Of a DNA stretch of 64,000 nt, positions 36,775-46,301 are shown piece by piece (position 1 is the first letter of the stretch; the number at the start of each line of letters is the position of its first letter). The position numbers and the translations under genes were made by a program. Location of the stretch: assembly GCA_963746275.1 (NCBI GenBank), contig CAVVAX010000011.1, forward strand, positions 104,661 to 168,660, read 5' to 3'. The notes under the pieces are model-generated. The model was not told the origin of the DNA, did no database searches, and saw only the letters and a list, made by a program, of their open reading frames with translations. Source of the DNA: JAEULH01 sp963746275. Its GTDB lineage: Bacteria; Pseudomonadota; Alphaproteobacteria; Rhodospirillales; Defluviicoccaceae.

Positions 36775-36885
36775 TCATCCGCCGCCGACCTTGAGGAAGA
36801 CGCTGACGTACATCGCGGCCGAGGCGAGCGCGAGGACGATCGCCAGGATCAGCTTGTTGCGGTTGCGCACATTCACTCTTTGCAT
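36775..36885 (-). CDS. Small single-helix membrane protein, 36 residues
   Basis: Basic start MQRVNVRNRNK followed by one membrane helix LILAIVLALASAAMYVSVFL and a short tail KVGGG. The size, the charge pattern and the position (first gene of the operon running to ctaB, 10 bp before DUF420, divergent from coxB) match the small membrane proteins often found in alphaproteobacterial cox loci. Probably a cytochrome oxidase assembly or accessory subunit. Too short for usual gene callers. Confidence 0.7.
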   Translation of the reverse strand: MQRVNVRNRNKLILAIVLALASAAMYVSVFLKVGGG

Positions 36886-37155
36886 GACCCCGCGTTCTTA
36901 TGGTTGTGCCCGCACTGACGGCAGGCTAGAGTGACCGCGCGCGCCGGCCCCGGCGCCCGCGGACGGCGGATTGGTATCGCAAAAGAAAGTCCTTTGCATT
37001 CAGTTTTTCGCATGTTAGCTACCGGCAGTTCCACATCCAGGGGGCGAACAACTGCGGCGGGCTCCGGCCCGGCGCCGCGACGGACGAAAACCGGCTCGTG
37101 CGCCGACGCCGCCGAGCGGTTATAGTCGGGGAAAATACGAAGGGTGGATAGGGCC

Positions 37156-38004
37156 ATGCTGAAGACAGTCCTCGCGTTCGCGATTGCGGCTGGCGCCGCG
37201 CTGCTGACCGGAGCCGGAAGCGCTCTCGCCCAACCGGTGGTCGCGGAACCGAAACCCTGGGAATTCAACCTTCAGCCGGCGTTCTCGCCCGTGATGGAGA
37301 AGGTGCACGATTTCCACAATCTGCTCCTTGTCATCATTATCGGCGTCGTCGTCCTGGTCCTCGGGATCCTCGGCTACGTGATGTTCCGCTTCAACGCCAG
37401 CCGGAACCCGGTGCCGTCGAAGACATCGCATAACACGCTGCTCGAGGTGGTCTGGACCGCTGTGCCGATCATGATCCTGGTCGTCATCGCCATCCCCTCG
37501 CTCAGGCTTCTCTACTTCTCGGCCAAGGCCCAGGATCCGGAGATGACGCTGAAGGTCACCGGCCATCAGTGGTACTGGTCCTACGCCTACCCCGATCACG
37601 GCGACCTGACCTTCGACAGCATTCCGGTCGCGGACGACCAACTGCAGCCGGGCCAGCCGCGGCTGTTGGCGGTCGACAACCCGGTCGTCCTGCCGGTGGA
37701 CACGAACGTGCAGGTGCTGGTGACCGCCGACGACGTCATCCACAACTGGGCGGTGCCCTCGCTCGGGCTGAAGAAGGACGCGACGCCGGGCCGGATCAAC
37801 GAGACCTGGGTCCGCATCACCCAGCCCGGCACCTATTACGGGATGTGCTCCGAGCTGTGCGGCGTGAACCATTACTTCATGCCGATCCAGATCGAGGCGC
37901 TGTCGAAGGAGGACTTCGCCGCCTGGACCGAGAAGGCGAAGGAGCAGTTCGCGTCCAAGGACAAGCCCGCGGCCACTTTGGCCGGCGTCGGGCAGGCTAA
38001 CTGA
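37156..38004 (+). CDS. coxB: Cytochrome c oxidase subunit II
   Basis: 282 residues: signal peptide (to about SALAQ), two membrane helices (about residues 55-77 and 97-118), then the periplasmic CuA cupredoxin with CSELCGVNHYFM near residue 230 and the aromatic electron-entry patch GHQWYWSYAY. It receives electrons from cytochrome c. First gene of coxB-coxA-cox11-coxC. A TATAGT hexamer at 37121-37126 may be its -10; no good -35 is evident. The 270 bp divergent gap to the small membrane protein gene must hold both promoters. Confidence 0.96.
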   Translation: MLKTVLAFAIAAGAALLTGAGSALAQPVVAEPKPWEFNLQPAFSPVMEKVHDFHNLLLVIIIGVVVLVLGILGYVMFRFNASRNPVPSKTSHNTLLEVVWTAVPIMILVVIAIPSLRLLYFSAKAQDPEMTLKVTGHQWYWSYAYPDHGDLTFDSIPVADDQLQPGQPRLLAVDNPVVLPVDTNVQVLVTADDVIHNWAVPSLGLKKDATPGRINETWVRITQPGTYYGMCSELCGVNHYFMPIQIEALSKEDFAAWTEKAKEQFASKDKPAATLAGVGQAN

Positions 38005-38036
38005 GCGCGCCAAGCGTTCGAGGAGGAAGAGCGATC

Positions 38037-39681
38037 ATGGCATACGCAGCGACTGCGGGACATGGCGAGCACGAGCATCACCCGACCGGGTGGCGCCGCT
38101 GGGTGTACTCCACCAACCACAAAGACATCGGCACCATGTACATCATCCTGGCGCTGGTGGCGGCGCTGGTCGGCTGGGGTGATGTCGTGGATCATCCGCC
38201 TCGAGCTGGCGAGCCCAGGCATCGAGTACGTGACGGACATCCAGTTCTACAACGTGCTGGTGACCGCCCACGGCTTCCTGATGGTGTTCTTCGTGGTCAT
38301 GCCGGCGATGATCGGCGGCTTCGGCAACTGGTTCGTGCCGCTGATGATCGGCGCCCCGGACATGGCCTTCCCGCGGATGAACAACATCAGCTTCTGGCTG
38401 ACCGCCGCGGGCCTGGTCCTGATGGTGAGCTCGGCGTTCGTCGGCGAGGGTCCGGGAACCGGCTGGACGGTGTATCCGCCGCTCTCGTCGATCGCCTACC
38501 ATCCGAGCGCCGCCGTCGACTTCGGCATCCTGGCGCTGCATCTCGCCGGCGCCGGCTCGATCCTCGGCGCCATCAACCTGATCGTGACCATCTTCAACAT
38601 GCGCGCGCCGGGCATGACCATGCACCGGATGCCGCTGTTCGTCTGGTCGATCCTGGTCACCGCCTTCCTGCTGCTGCTGGCGGTTCCGGTGCTGGCCGGC
38701 GCGCTGACCATGCTGCTCACCGACCGCAACTTCGGCACGACCTTCTACTCGGTCGCCGGCGGTGGCGATCCACTGCTGTGGCAGCACCTGTTCTGGTTCT
38801 TCGGCCACCCAGAGGTCTACATCATCATCCTGCCGGCCTTCGGGATCATCAGCCAGCTCATCTCGACGTTCTCGAAGAAGCCGGTGTTCGGCTACCTCGG
38901 CATGGCCTACGCCATGTCGGCGATCGGCTTCGTCGGCTTCATCGTCTGGGCGCACCACATGTACACCGCCGGTATCGGGGTCAACGCTCGGGCGTACTTC
39001 ACCGTCGCGACGATGATCATCGCCGTGCCGACGGGCATCAAGATCTTCAGCTGGCTTGCGACCATGTGGGGCGGCTCGATCGAGTTCAAGGCGCCGATGC
39101 TGTTCGCCATCGGCTTCCTCTGGCTGTTCGTCATCGGCGGCGTCACCGGCGTGGTGCTCGCCAACGCCGGCATTGATTTCGCCCTGCACGACACCTACTA
39201 CGTCGTCGCCCACTTCCACTACGTGATGGCGATCGCCGCGATCTTCGCGATGTTCGGCGGCTTCTACTACTGGATCGGCAAGATGAGCGGCCGGCAGTAC
39301 CCGGAAGGGCTGGCTAAGATCCAGTTCTGGATCTTCTTCGTCGGCGTCAACGTCCTGTTCTTCCCGCAGCACTTCCTCGGCCTCGCCGGGATGCCGCGGC
39401 GCATCCCCGACTACCCGGACGCGTTTGCACCGTGGAACATGGTCAGCTCCGTCGGCGCGGCCATCACGATGGCGGCCACGCTGATGTTCTACTACATCAT
39501 CTGGCACACCTTCCGTTACGGCAAGGCCGCCGAGGCCAATCCGTGGGGCGAGGGGGCAACCACGCTGGAGTGGAGCGTGCCGTCGCCGGCGCCCTTCCAC
39601 ACCCATGAGGAGCTGCCGGTCATCGGCGGTGGCGGCCATGGCCACGGCCATGTCCATGGCGGGCTGAAGCCGGCGGAGTGA
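38037..39681 (+). CDS. coxA: Cytochrome c oxidase subunit I (frameshifted)
   Basis: About 547 residues after a +1 change near 38175 (early helix I). The haem-copper site is complete: TAHGFLMVFF (helix II haem ligand), WFFGHPEVYIIILP (CuB His and cross-linked Tyr), WAHHMYTAG (CuB His pair) and TYYVVAHFHYV (haem a3 and haem a ligands). 12 membrane helices. The C-terminus carries a His/Gly tail (GGHGHGHVHGG) that could bind metal. With coxB it forms the proton-pumping aa3 core. The shift is almost certainly a sequence error, since everything after it is perfect. Confidence 0.95.
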
Positions 39682-39725
39682 TCGCGGCGCGCGGGAGGAA
39701 CCAGAGCGGACGAAGGAGAGCAGCC

Positions 39726-40331
39726 ATGGGCGCGAGGGCAGGTCGGACCAGAAACAAGGCGAGCGCGGCGGTGCTCTTCGCCCTGGTCGCCGGAATGGTC
39801 GGCCTGTCCTTCGCCTCCGTTCCGCTCTACCGCCTGTTCTGCCAGGTGACCGGCTACGCCGGAACGCCGAAGACCGAGAACGTCGCCGCCTCAACCGGCG
39901 TCGTCGAACAGACGGTCACGGTGCAGTTCGACGCCAACGTCAACTCCGACCTGCCATGGCGGTTCAAGCCGGTCGACCGCGCGGTCGCGGTAAGGCTCGG
40001 CGAGGAGACACTGACGCACTACACCGCCGTCAACCTTTCCGATCAGCCGGTCACAGGGACGGCGACCTTCAACGTCGCGCCCGATGGGGCGGCGCAGTAC
40101 TTCAGCAAGATCGAATGCTTCTGCTTCACCGAGCAGACGCTGGCACCGGGTCAGGAGGTTTCCATGCCGGTGCTGTTCTACGTCGATGCGGCCATGGCCG
40201 ACGACATCGACGCCCGGGACATCCGCAAGATCACCTTGTCCTACACCTTCTACCGGACGGATGGGGATGATAAGAACAAGGCCAAGACCGTCGGCGTCAC
40301 CGCTGCGGTGAAGGCCGGCGGCAACGGCTAA
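39726..40331 (+). CDS. cox11: Cytochrome c oxidase assembly protein CtaG/Cox11
   Basis: 201 residues: one N-terminal membrane anchor (SAAVLFALVAGMVGLSFASV), PLYRLFCQVTGYAG, then a periplasmic immunoglobulin-like domain with the copper-binding motif ECFCFTEQ. Delivers copper to CuB of CoxA. ATG 39726 follows a good SD (aaggagag) and leaves the usual basic N-terminus. It lies between coxA and coxC, the standard alphaproteobacterial order. Confidence 0.95.
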   Translation: MGARAGRTRNKASAAVLFALVAGMVGLSFASVPLYRLFCQVTGYAGTPKTENVAASTGVVEQTVTVQFDANVNSDLPWRFKPVDRAVAVRLGEETLTHYTAVNLSDQPVTGTATFNVAPDGAAQYFSKIECFCFTEQTLAPGQEVSMPVLFYVDAAMADDIDARDIRKITLSYTFYRTDGDDKNKAKTVGVTAAVKAGGNG

Positions 40332-40366
40332 AGGAACGCGGCGAGGAGGAAAGGGGTAGCGGGGCG

Positions 40367-41188
40367 ATGGCGACGCATACGACGAAGACCCATCCGTTTC
40401 ACATGGTCGATCCGAGCCCGTGGCCGATCGTCGCGACCATCGCGGCGCTCACCATCGCGATCGGCGGCATCTGGTTCATGCACGCGGGGCCGCCGTGGGT
40501 CCTGATCGCCGGGCTGGCCATCCTGGTCGTCTCCTTCTTCGGCTGGTGGCGCGACGTCGTCCGCGAGGCGGAGGTGGGCCACCACCACACGTCCGTCGTG
40601 CAGCACGGCCTGCGGGTGGGCATGTTGCTGTTCATCGCCTCCGAGGTGATGTTCTTCTTCGCCTTCTTCTGGGCCTACTTCAACGCCAGCGTGCCGCTGA
40701 TCAACAGCGCCGCCCATGAGGCGTGGCCGCCTGCGGGCGTCACGCCGTTCCACACCTGGGGCCTGCCCTTCCTGAACACGCTGATCCTGCTCACCTCCGG
40801 CGCGACGGTGACGATCGCTCACCACGCGGTGCGCGCCAACGACCGGGAGAAGATGGTCTTTTGGATCGGCCTCACCTGCCTGCTCGGCTTCATCTTCCTC
40901 GGCCTGCAGGCGTTCGAGTACAGCCACGCCGCGTTCGGGTTCAAGGACGGGATCTACCCCTCGACCTTCTTCCTCGCCACCGGCTTCCACGGCTTCCACG
41001 TCTTCGTCGGCGCGGTGTTCCTGACGGTGTGCTTCTTCCGCGCCCGCGCCGGCCACTTCACCCCCAACCAGCACGTGGGCTTCGAGGCCGCCGCCTGGTA
41101 CTGGCACTTCGTCGACGTGGTCTGGCTGTTCCTGTTCGTCTGCATCTACTGGTGGGGCAGCTCCGGCTACGCCGGGCCGGCACACTAA
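40367..41188 (+). CDS. coxC: Cytochrome c oxidase subunit III
   Basis: 273 residues with seven membrane helices and the classical features: FHMVDPSPWP at the start, EVMFFFAFFWAYFNAS (with the conserved Glu), TGFHGFHVFVGAVFL and AAWYWHFVDVVWLFLF at the end. It stabilises CoxA and helps proton uptake. SD and spacing are normal; DUF983 follows 29 bp later. Confidence 0.96.
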   Translation: MATHTTKTHPFHMVDPSPWPIVATIAALTIAIGGIWFMHAGPPWVLIAGLAILVVSFFGWWRDVVREAEVGHHHTSVVQHGLRVGMLLFIASEVMFFFAFFWAYFNASVPLINSAAHEAWPPAGVTPFHTWGLPFLNTLILLTSGATVTIAHHAVRANDREKMVFWIGLTCLLGFIFLGLQAFEYSHAAFGFKDGIYPSTFFLATGFHGFHVFVGAVFLTVCFFRARAGHFTPNQHVGFEAAAWYWHFVDVVWLFLFVCIYWWGSSGYAGPAH

Positions 41189-41217
41189 GCGAGGCGACGG
41201 GAGGACCCGCGGGCCAG

Positions 41218-41610
41218 ATGACGGATACGGATGCTGAGAAGCCACCGGCGCCGTCCATGCTCTCCACGGGTCTGCGCGGCCGCTGCCCGCGCTGCGGCCG
41301 CGGCGCCCTGTTCAAGGGCTTCCTCACGATCGCCGACCGCTGCCCCGAGTGCGGCCTGAACTTCACCGGTCATGACGCTGGCGACGGCCCGGCGGTGGCG
41401 GCCATCTTCATCCTCGGCTTCGGCGTGACCGGCCTCGCCGGCCTGGTCGAGTACTGGTTCATGCCGCCGATGTGGCTGCACGCGTTGTTGTGGCTGCCGC
41501 TGATCGCCTTCGGCACGCTCGGCTTGCTACGGCCGCTGAAGGGGCTGACGGTGGCGCTGCAGTACCGCTACCGGGCGGTGGACGAGCCGGAGCGGTTGGG
41601 AGGGCTGTAG
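41218..41610 (+). CDS. DUF983 zinc-ribbon membrane protein
   Basis: 130 residues. A zinc ribbon (CPRCGRGALFKGFL ... CPECGLNF) is followed by two membrane helices (FILGFGVTGLAGLVEYWF and LLWLPLIAFGTLGLL). DUF983 genes very often follow coxC in alphaproteobacteria, suggesting a role in oxidase biogenesis, but no molecular function is known. SD gggagg before ATG 41218. Confidence 0.9.
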   Translation: MTDTDAEKPPAPSMLSTGLRGRCPRCGRGALFKGFLTIADRCPECGLNFTGHDAGDGPAVAAIFILGFGVTGLAGLVEYWFMPPMWLHALLWLPLIAFGTLGLLRPLKGLTVALQYRYRAVDEPERLGGL

Positions 41611-41660
41611 CGCCTCCCGCCACGGGACGAAGCAGAAAAGACAGGCGGGGAAACCAGCCA

Positions 41661-42484
41661 ATGAACGCGCAAGTCCGGAAGGGCACCTATCGGCTCCCGG
41701 TTACCATCAACGAGATCCCGGAGGTCGATCGCTCCGGCCGCTGGCTCGCCGCCGGCTGGCGCGATTTCCTGAAGACGCCAGGCGTCAGCCTTGCCTACGG
41801 TGGCGCCTTCGTGGTCATCAGCTTCCTCCTCGTCTACGGTCTGATCTCGGCCGGCCTGGGCTCCCTGGTCCTGCCGCTCGCCGGCGGCTTCATCATGCTC
41901 GGACCCGATCCTCGTCGTCGGCCTCTACGACGTCAGCCGCAGGCTGGAGAAGAACCAGCCCGCGCGCCTGGCCGACGTGTTCAGCGCCTTCGGCGACAGC
42001 GCCGGCCAGCTTGCGGCCATGGGCGTCGACCCTGCTCATCGCCTTCCTCGTCTGGGTCGAGGTGGCGCTGTTCCTGTTCATGATGTTCTTCAATCTCACG
42101 CCGCCGCCGCTCGACCGCTTCCTCGAAGACGTCGTCTTCTCCATGAACGGCGCGCCGCTGCTCATCGTCGGCTCGCTGGTCGGGGCCGTGTTCGGCCTGG
42201 TCGTGTTCTCCATCTCGGCGATTTCGGTGCCGCTGATCTACGACCGGCCGATCGACGTGATCACCGCCATCAGCGCCAGCCTCCTCGCCGTACGGCGCAA
42301 CTGGCGGCTCATGTTCGGCTGGGCGGCGATGATCGTCGTCGTCGTCATCTGCGGCTTCGCCACGTTCTTCGTCGGGCTGGCCGTGGCCCTGCCGGTGCTG
42401 GCCTACGCTACCTGGCACGCCTACCGCGACCTCATCGCCGTCGAGGACAGCCTCGCGCGCGAGCCGGTGGCGGCGCCGGCCTAG
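41661..42484 (+). CDS. DUF2189 integral membrane protein (two frameshifts)
   Basis: About 274 residues after +1 changes near 41904 and 42028. Begins MNAQVRKGTYRLPVTINEIP, followed by about six membrane helices (SLAYGGAFVVISFLLVYG, GGFIMLGP then ILVVGLYDVSRRLE, IAFLVWVEVALFLFMMFF, PVLAYATWHAYRDLI near the end). LGP-I-LVVGLY-SRRLE is a DUF2189 hallmark. Function unknown. It is downstream of the cox genes and 120 bp before phaC, so possibly independent. Confidence 0.8.
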
Positions 42485-42603
42485 AGCGGGTTCAGCCCGC
42501 CGGCGGCAGTCGGGCCGGGCGGGCCGCTGGCGCGCCGTCGTCGCCGCTGCCACATGATCATAAAAGCAGGACCCGCATCGACCGGGTCCGAGGGAGGATA
42601 GCC

Positions 42604-44370
42604 ATGGCCAACGATACGATCGGGCTTGCCCCCGAGTGGCAGGCCCTGCTCGAGCGCAGCAAGTCCGTCACCGAGGCCTATCAGGAACGCCTGAAGACGG
42701 AAGACGTTTTCAGCGCCGTCAATCCGGCGCTGCTTGGGCAGCTTTTCGTCCAGGTCGCCGAGCAGCTCATGGCCAAGCCGGAAAGCCTGAAGCAGGCGCA
42801 GGAGAGTCTGGGCGAGGATTACGCCAAGCTGTGGCAGGCGACGGCGGCGGCGCTCCAGGGCGAGAAGGCGGAGGCGGTGATCGAGCCGCAGCCCGGGGAC
42901 CGGCGCTTCAAGGACGAGGACTGGACCACCAACCCGACCTTCAGCGCGATCAAGCAGTTCTACCTGCTGGCGACGCGCTGGCTGGAGTCGATGGTCGCCA
43001 ACGCCGAGGGTCTCGATCCGCGGACGCGGCAGAAGGCGATGTTCTATCTCCGTCAGTTCCTGAGCGCGATGGCGCCGACCAACTTCGTCGCCACCAACCC
43101 GAAGGTCCTCAAGGCCACCGCCGAGAGCAACGCCCTGAACCTGCGCAAGGGCTTCGCCAACCTGCTGGACGACATGGAGCGCAGCCGCGGCCCGCTGCAG
43201 GTGTCGCTGACCGATACGCGCGCGTTCAAGCTCGGCGAGAACATTGCCACCACGCCTGGCAAGGTCGTCTACCAGAACGACCTCATTCAGCTCATTCAGT
43301 ACACGCCGTCGACGGAGACGGTTTACCGCCGGCCGCTGATGATCGTGCCGCCGTGGATCAACAAGTACTACGTCCTCGACATGCAGCCGAAGAACTCGTT
43401 CATCCGCTGGGCGGTGGACGAGGGGCACACGGTGTTCGTGCTCTCCTGGGTCAACCCGCACGGCGCGCTGTCGGCGAAGACCTTCGACGACTACCTGCTG
43501 GAAGGTCCGCTGGCGGCGCTGGACGCGATTCGCGATGCAACCGGCGAGACCGAGGTCAACGCGCTCGGCTACTGTATCGGCGGGACGCTGCTTGCCTCCG
43601 CCATGGCCTGGCTGGCGAAGGAGGAGGACAAGCGGATCGTCTCCGGGACCTTCTTTACCACCATGCTCGATTTCTCCGACCCCGGCGAGCTTGGCGTCTT
43701 CATCGACGACGAGCAAATCGGCCTGGTCGAGAAGCACATGGAGAAGAAAGGTTTCCTCGACGGCTCGCAGATGGCGCAGGTGTTCTCCATGCTGCGCGAG
43801 AACGACCTGATCTGGTCGGCGTTCATCAACAACTACCTGCTCGGCAAGGACCCGCCGCCCTTCGACCTGCTCTACTGGAACTCCGACTCGACGCGGATGC
43901 CGGCAATGATGCACGGCTTCTACCTCCGCGAGATGTACCTGAACAACAAACTGATCCAGCCGGACGCGCTCTCGCTCGCCGGAAGGCCCATCGACCTGCG
44001 CCGGATCAAGGTTCCGGCCTACCTGCTGTCGGCGCGCGAGGACCACATCGCCCCGTGGCACTCGACCTTCGCCGCGACGAAGCTGTTCGGCGGGCCTGTG
44101 CGCTTCGTCCTCGCGGCGTCCGGCCATATCGCCGGGGTAATCAACCCGCCCGCCGCCAACAAGTACCACCACTGGACGAGCACCCGGAAAGGCCGCAGCC
44201 CCGAGGCCTGGCTGAAGACGGCCGAGCGACAGGAGGGCTCGTGGTGGCCTGACTGGAGCGCCTGGATCGCGCGCAAGGGCGGGGGCAAGGTGCCTGCCCG
44301 CGAGCCCGGCGGCGGCGGCCTGCCGGCGCTGGAGGACGCCCCGGGCGCGTACGTGAAGATGCGGCTGTAG
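42604..44370 (+). CDS. phaC: Class I poly(3-hydroxyalkanoate) synthase
   Basis: 588 residues. Polymerises hydroxyacyl-CoA into storage polyester at the granule surface. Lipase-like box GYCIGGT with the catalytic Cys near residue 323, Asp in LSAREDHIAPW and His in AASGHIAGVINPP complete the triad; the N-terminal PhaC domain (FSAIKQFYLLATRWLES) is present. Length and motifs fit class I (no PhaE/PhaR partner needed). Strong SD (GGGAGGA). No phaA, phaB or phasin gene is adjacent. Confidence 0.96.
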   Translation: MANDTIGLAPEWQALLERSKSVTEAYQERLKTEDVFSAVNPALLGQLFVQVAEQLMAKPESLKQAQESLGEDYAKLWQATAAALQGEKAEAVIEPQPGDRRFKDEDWTTNPTFSAIKQFYLLATRWLESMVANAEGLDPRTRQKAMFYLRQFLSAMAPTNFVATNPKVLKATAESNALNLRKGFANLLDDMERSRGPLQVSLTDTRAFKLGENIATTPGKVVYQNDLIQLIQYTPSTETVYRRPLMIVPPWINKYYVLDMQPKNSFIRWAVDEGHTVFVLSWVNPHGALSAKTFDDYLLEGPLAALDAIRDATGETEVNALGYCIGGTLLASAMAWLAKEEDKRIVSGTFFTTMLDFSDPGELGVFIDDEQIGLVEKHMEKKGFLDGSQMAQVFSMLRENDLIWSAFINNYLLGKDPPPFDLLYWNSDSTRMPAMMHGFYLREMYLNNKLIQPDALSLAGRPIDLRRIKVPAYLLSAREDHIAPWHSTFAATKLFGGPVRFVLAASGHIAGVINPPAANKYHHWTSTRKGRSPEAWLKTAERQEGSWWPDWSAWIARKGGGKVPAREPGGGGLPALEDAPGAYVKMRL

Positions 44371-44523
44371 CCGCTACGGTTTTGGCAGGCGCCGGCGAGC
44401 GTCTGGCGCGTGGCGCCGCATCCCGGCGTTGTTGGCGCGCCTTGCCGATTGACACGTTGTATCGGTGACGGATCGGGCTAGCCCGGGGCGTCCAGCCGGT
44501 GTAGCGTGCGCGGCGGAGAGTGC

Positions 44524-46038
44524 ATGGCACGTCCACCCGCACCACCCGCCGAGATCCGCTGGAGAGGCTCGTCGCGGCAGCGGGTCGCCATCGACGTCGC
44601 CGCCGTCTTCTTCTTCGTCGGCGTCGTGATCGTGGGCTTCGGTGCGGCCATGCTGTTGCCGGCGCTCCTCGACCTCATCGACGGCAACATCGACTACGCC
44701 GTCTTCCTCACCTCGGCGGGCATCGTCGTCTTCGCCGGCCTCAGCCTTGCGCTGGCCTGCCACCGCAGCCGGCACAGCATGGGCGGGCCGCGAGGTCACC
44801 CTGGCCGTCGTCGGCGACCTGGCTGTTCGCCGTCATCGTCGGCGCCTTGCCGTTCATGTTCTCCCAGTTCGGGCTGTCCTTCGTCGACGCAGTGTTCGAG
44901 ACCATGTCGGGGCTCACGGCCACTGGCTCCACCGTGATCGTCGGCCTCGACGGCGCGCCGCGCGGCCTGCTGCTGTGGCGGTTCCTGCTGGTCTGGATGG
45001 GCGGCTTCGGCGTGGTCACGTTGATGGTGCTGGTCCTGCCGTTCCTGCGGATCGGCGGCCAGCAGCTGTTCACGGTCGACCTGTCGGCGCAGACCGGAAA
45101 GATCCTGCCGCGAGCGACCGCGGTCGTGGTCAAGGTCGGCGCCGTCTATGTCAGCTGACCCTGGCGCTGTGCGCGCTGGCCTTTCGTCTCGAAGGGATGA
45201 GCGTCATTCGACGCCATCGGCCACGCCATGGCCGCGATCGCCACCGGCGGCTTCTCCTCGCACGAAGCGGCATCGGCTATCTTCAAGAGCCCGGCGATCG
45301 AGTGGACCGCCAGCATCTTCATGCTGCTGAGCGCGTTGCCGTTCGTTCTCCATGCGCGCATCTTCGACCGCGGCCCGGCGGTCCTGTTCAGGACGCGCAG
45401 GTGATCCTGTTCGGCGTGATCGTTGCCGCGGTCGGCCACCGTGACGCTGTGGCTGGTGACCCACCTGCAACTCGACGGTCTGGAGGCGACACGGCAGGCA
45501 ACGTTCAACGTCATCTCCATTATCTCCACCACCGGCTTCACCTCGCAGGACTTCGTCCAGTGGGGCGATTTTCCGCTGCTGGTGCTGCTCGCCTGCATGC
45601 TGGTCGGCGGCTGCACCGGATCGACCGCCGGCGGCATCAAGATGTTCCGCCTGGTCATCCTGCTGCGTGCGGTTCGCGCGCAGATCCACAGGCAGATCTT
45701 CCCGCACGTCGCCATGACTGTGACGTACAACAAGCAGCCGGTCGCCGACCAGATCCGCGCCGGCGTCGGGCTCTACTTCTTCGTCTACCTCTCGACGTTT
45801 CTCGCCTTCGCCCTGGCGCTTGGCTTCACCGGCCTGTCCTTCGTCGAAAGCCTCGGCGCGTCGGCCACGGCTCTGGGCGGCGTCGGCCCCGCCCTCGGCG
45901 ATGGCGATCGGCCCCTGCTGCACCTTTAGCCCCATCCCGGATGCGGCGAAGTGGCTCCTCACGGTGGAGATGCTCGCCGGGCGGCTGGAGATCCTGGTGC
46001 TCGTCGTGCCGATGACCCGCACCTTCTGGCGGAGCTGA
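44524..46038 (+). CDS. trkH: TrkH-family potassium uptake protein (about seven frame changes)
   Basis: About 500 residues if seven frame changes are corrected (near 44785, 44816, 45150, 45204, 45390, 45436 and 45900; five +1, two -1). The conserved pore-loop motifs are all present in order: MSGLTATGSTVI, AAIATGGFS, IISTTGFTSQD and the TrkH-type GGCTGSTAGGIKMFR with the last loop LGGVGPALG. The end AAKWLLTVEMLAGRLEILV is typical. This density of shifts is far above the rest of the window: either a poorly read stretch or a real pseudogene. No trkA lies next to it. Confidence 0.75.
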
Positions 46039-46106
46039 GGCGGGACATCGTGATCGCGAGCCGCGACCCGGTGCGCAAGAAATCCCTCGCCCTTCCGCTT
46101 CACGGG

Positions 46107-46159
46107 CCCCTCCCTCTCCCGCGCGCCGGAGGCGCAAGTGGGAGAGGGTCGGTGAGGGG
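46107..46159. repeat. Palindromic intergenic repeat, CCCTCTCCC/GGGAGAGGG
   Basis: CCCCTCCCTCTCCC and GGGAGAGGGTCGGTGAGGGG are inverted around a GC-rich loop, between trkH and the convergent autokinase gene. It could form a stem but has no T-run. Related to the element at 12959-13025. Confidence 0.6.
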
Positions 46160-46301
46160 CAAACTGGGTAGATGGGTAACAGATTGGACCGGCCAGATGG
46201 TTGACACGCCTGCCTGCTCATCAGGCGGCACGATGGCGGAACAGGCACGGGGCCGCCCTGCCGGGGCGGCGTAGACGCCGCCCCTGACGCGAGCGGCCGC
46301 T

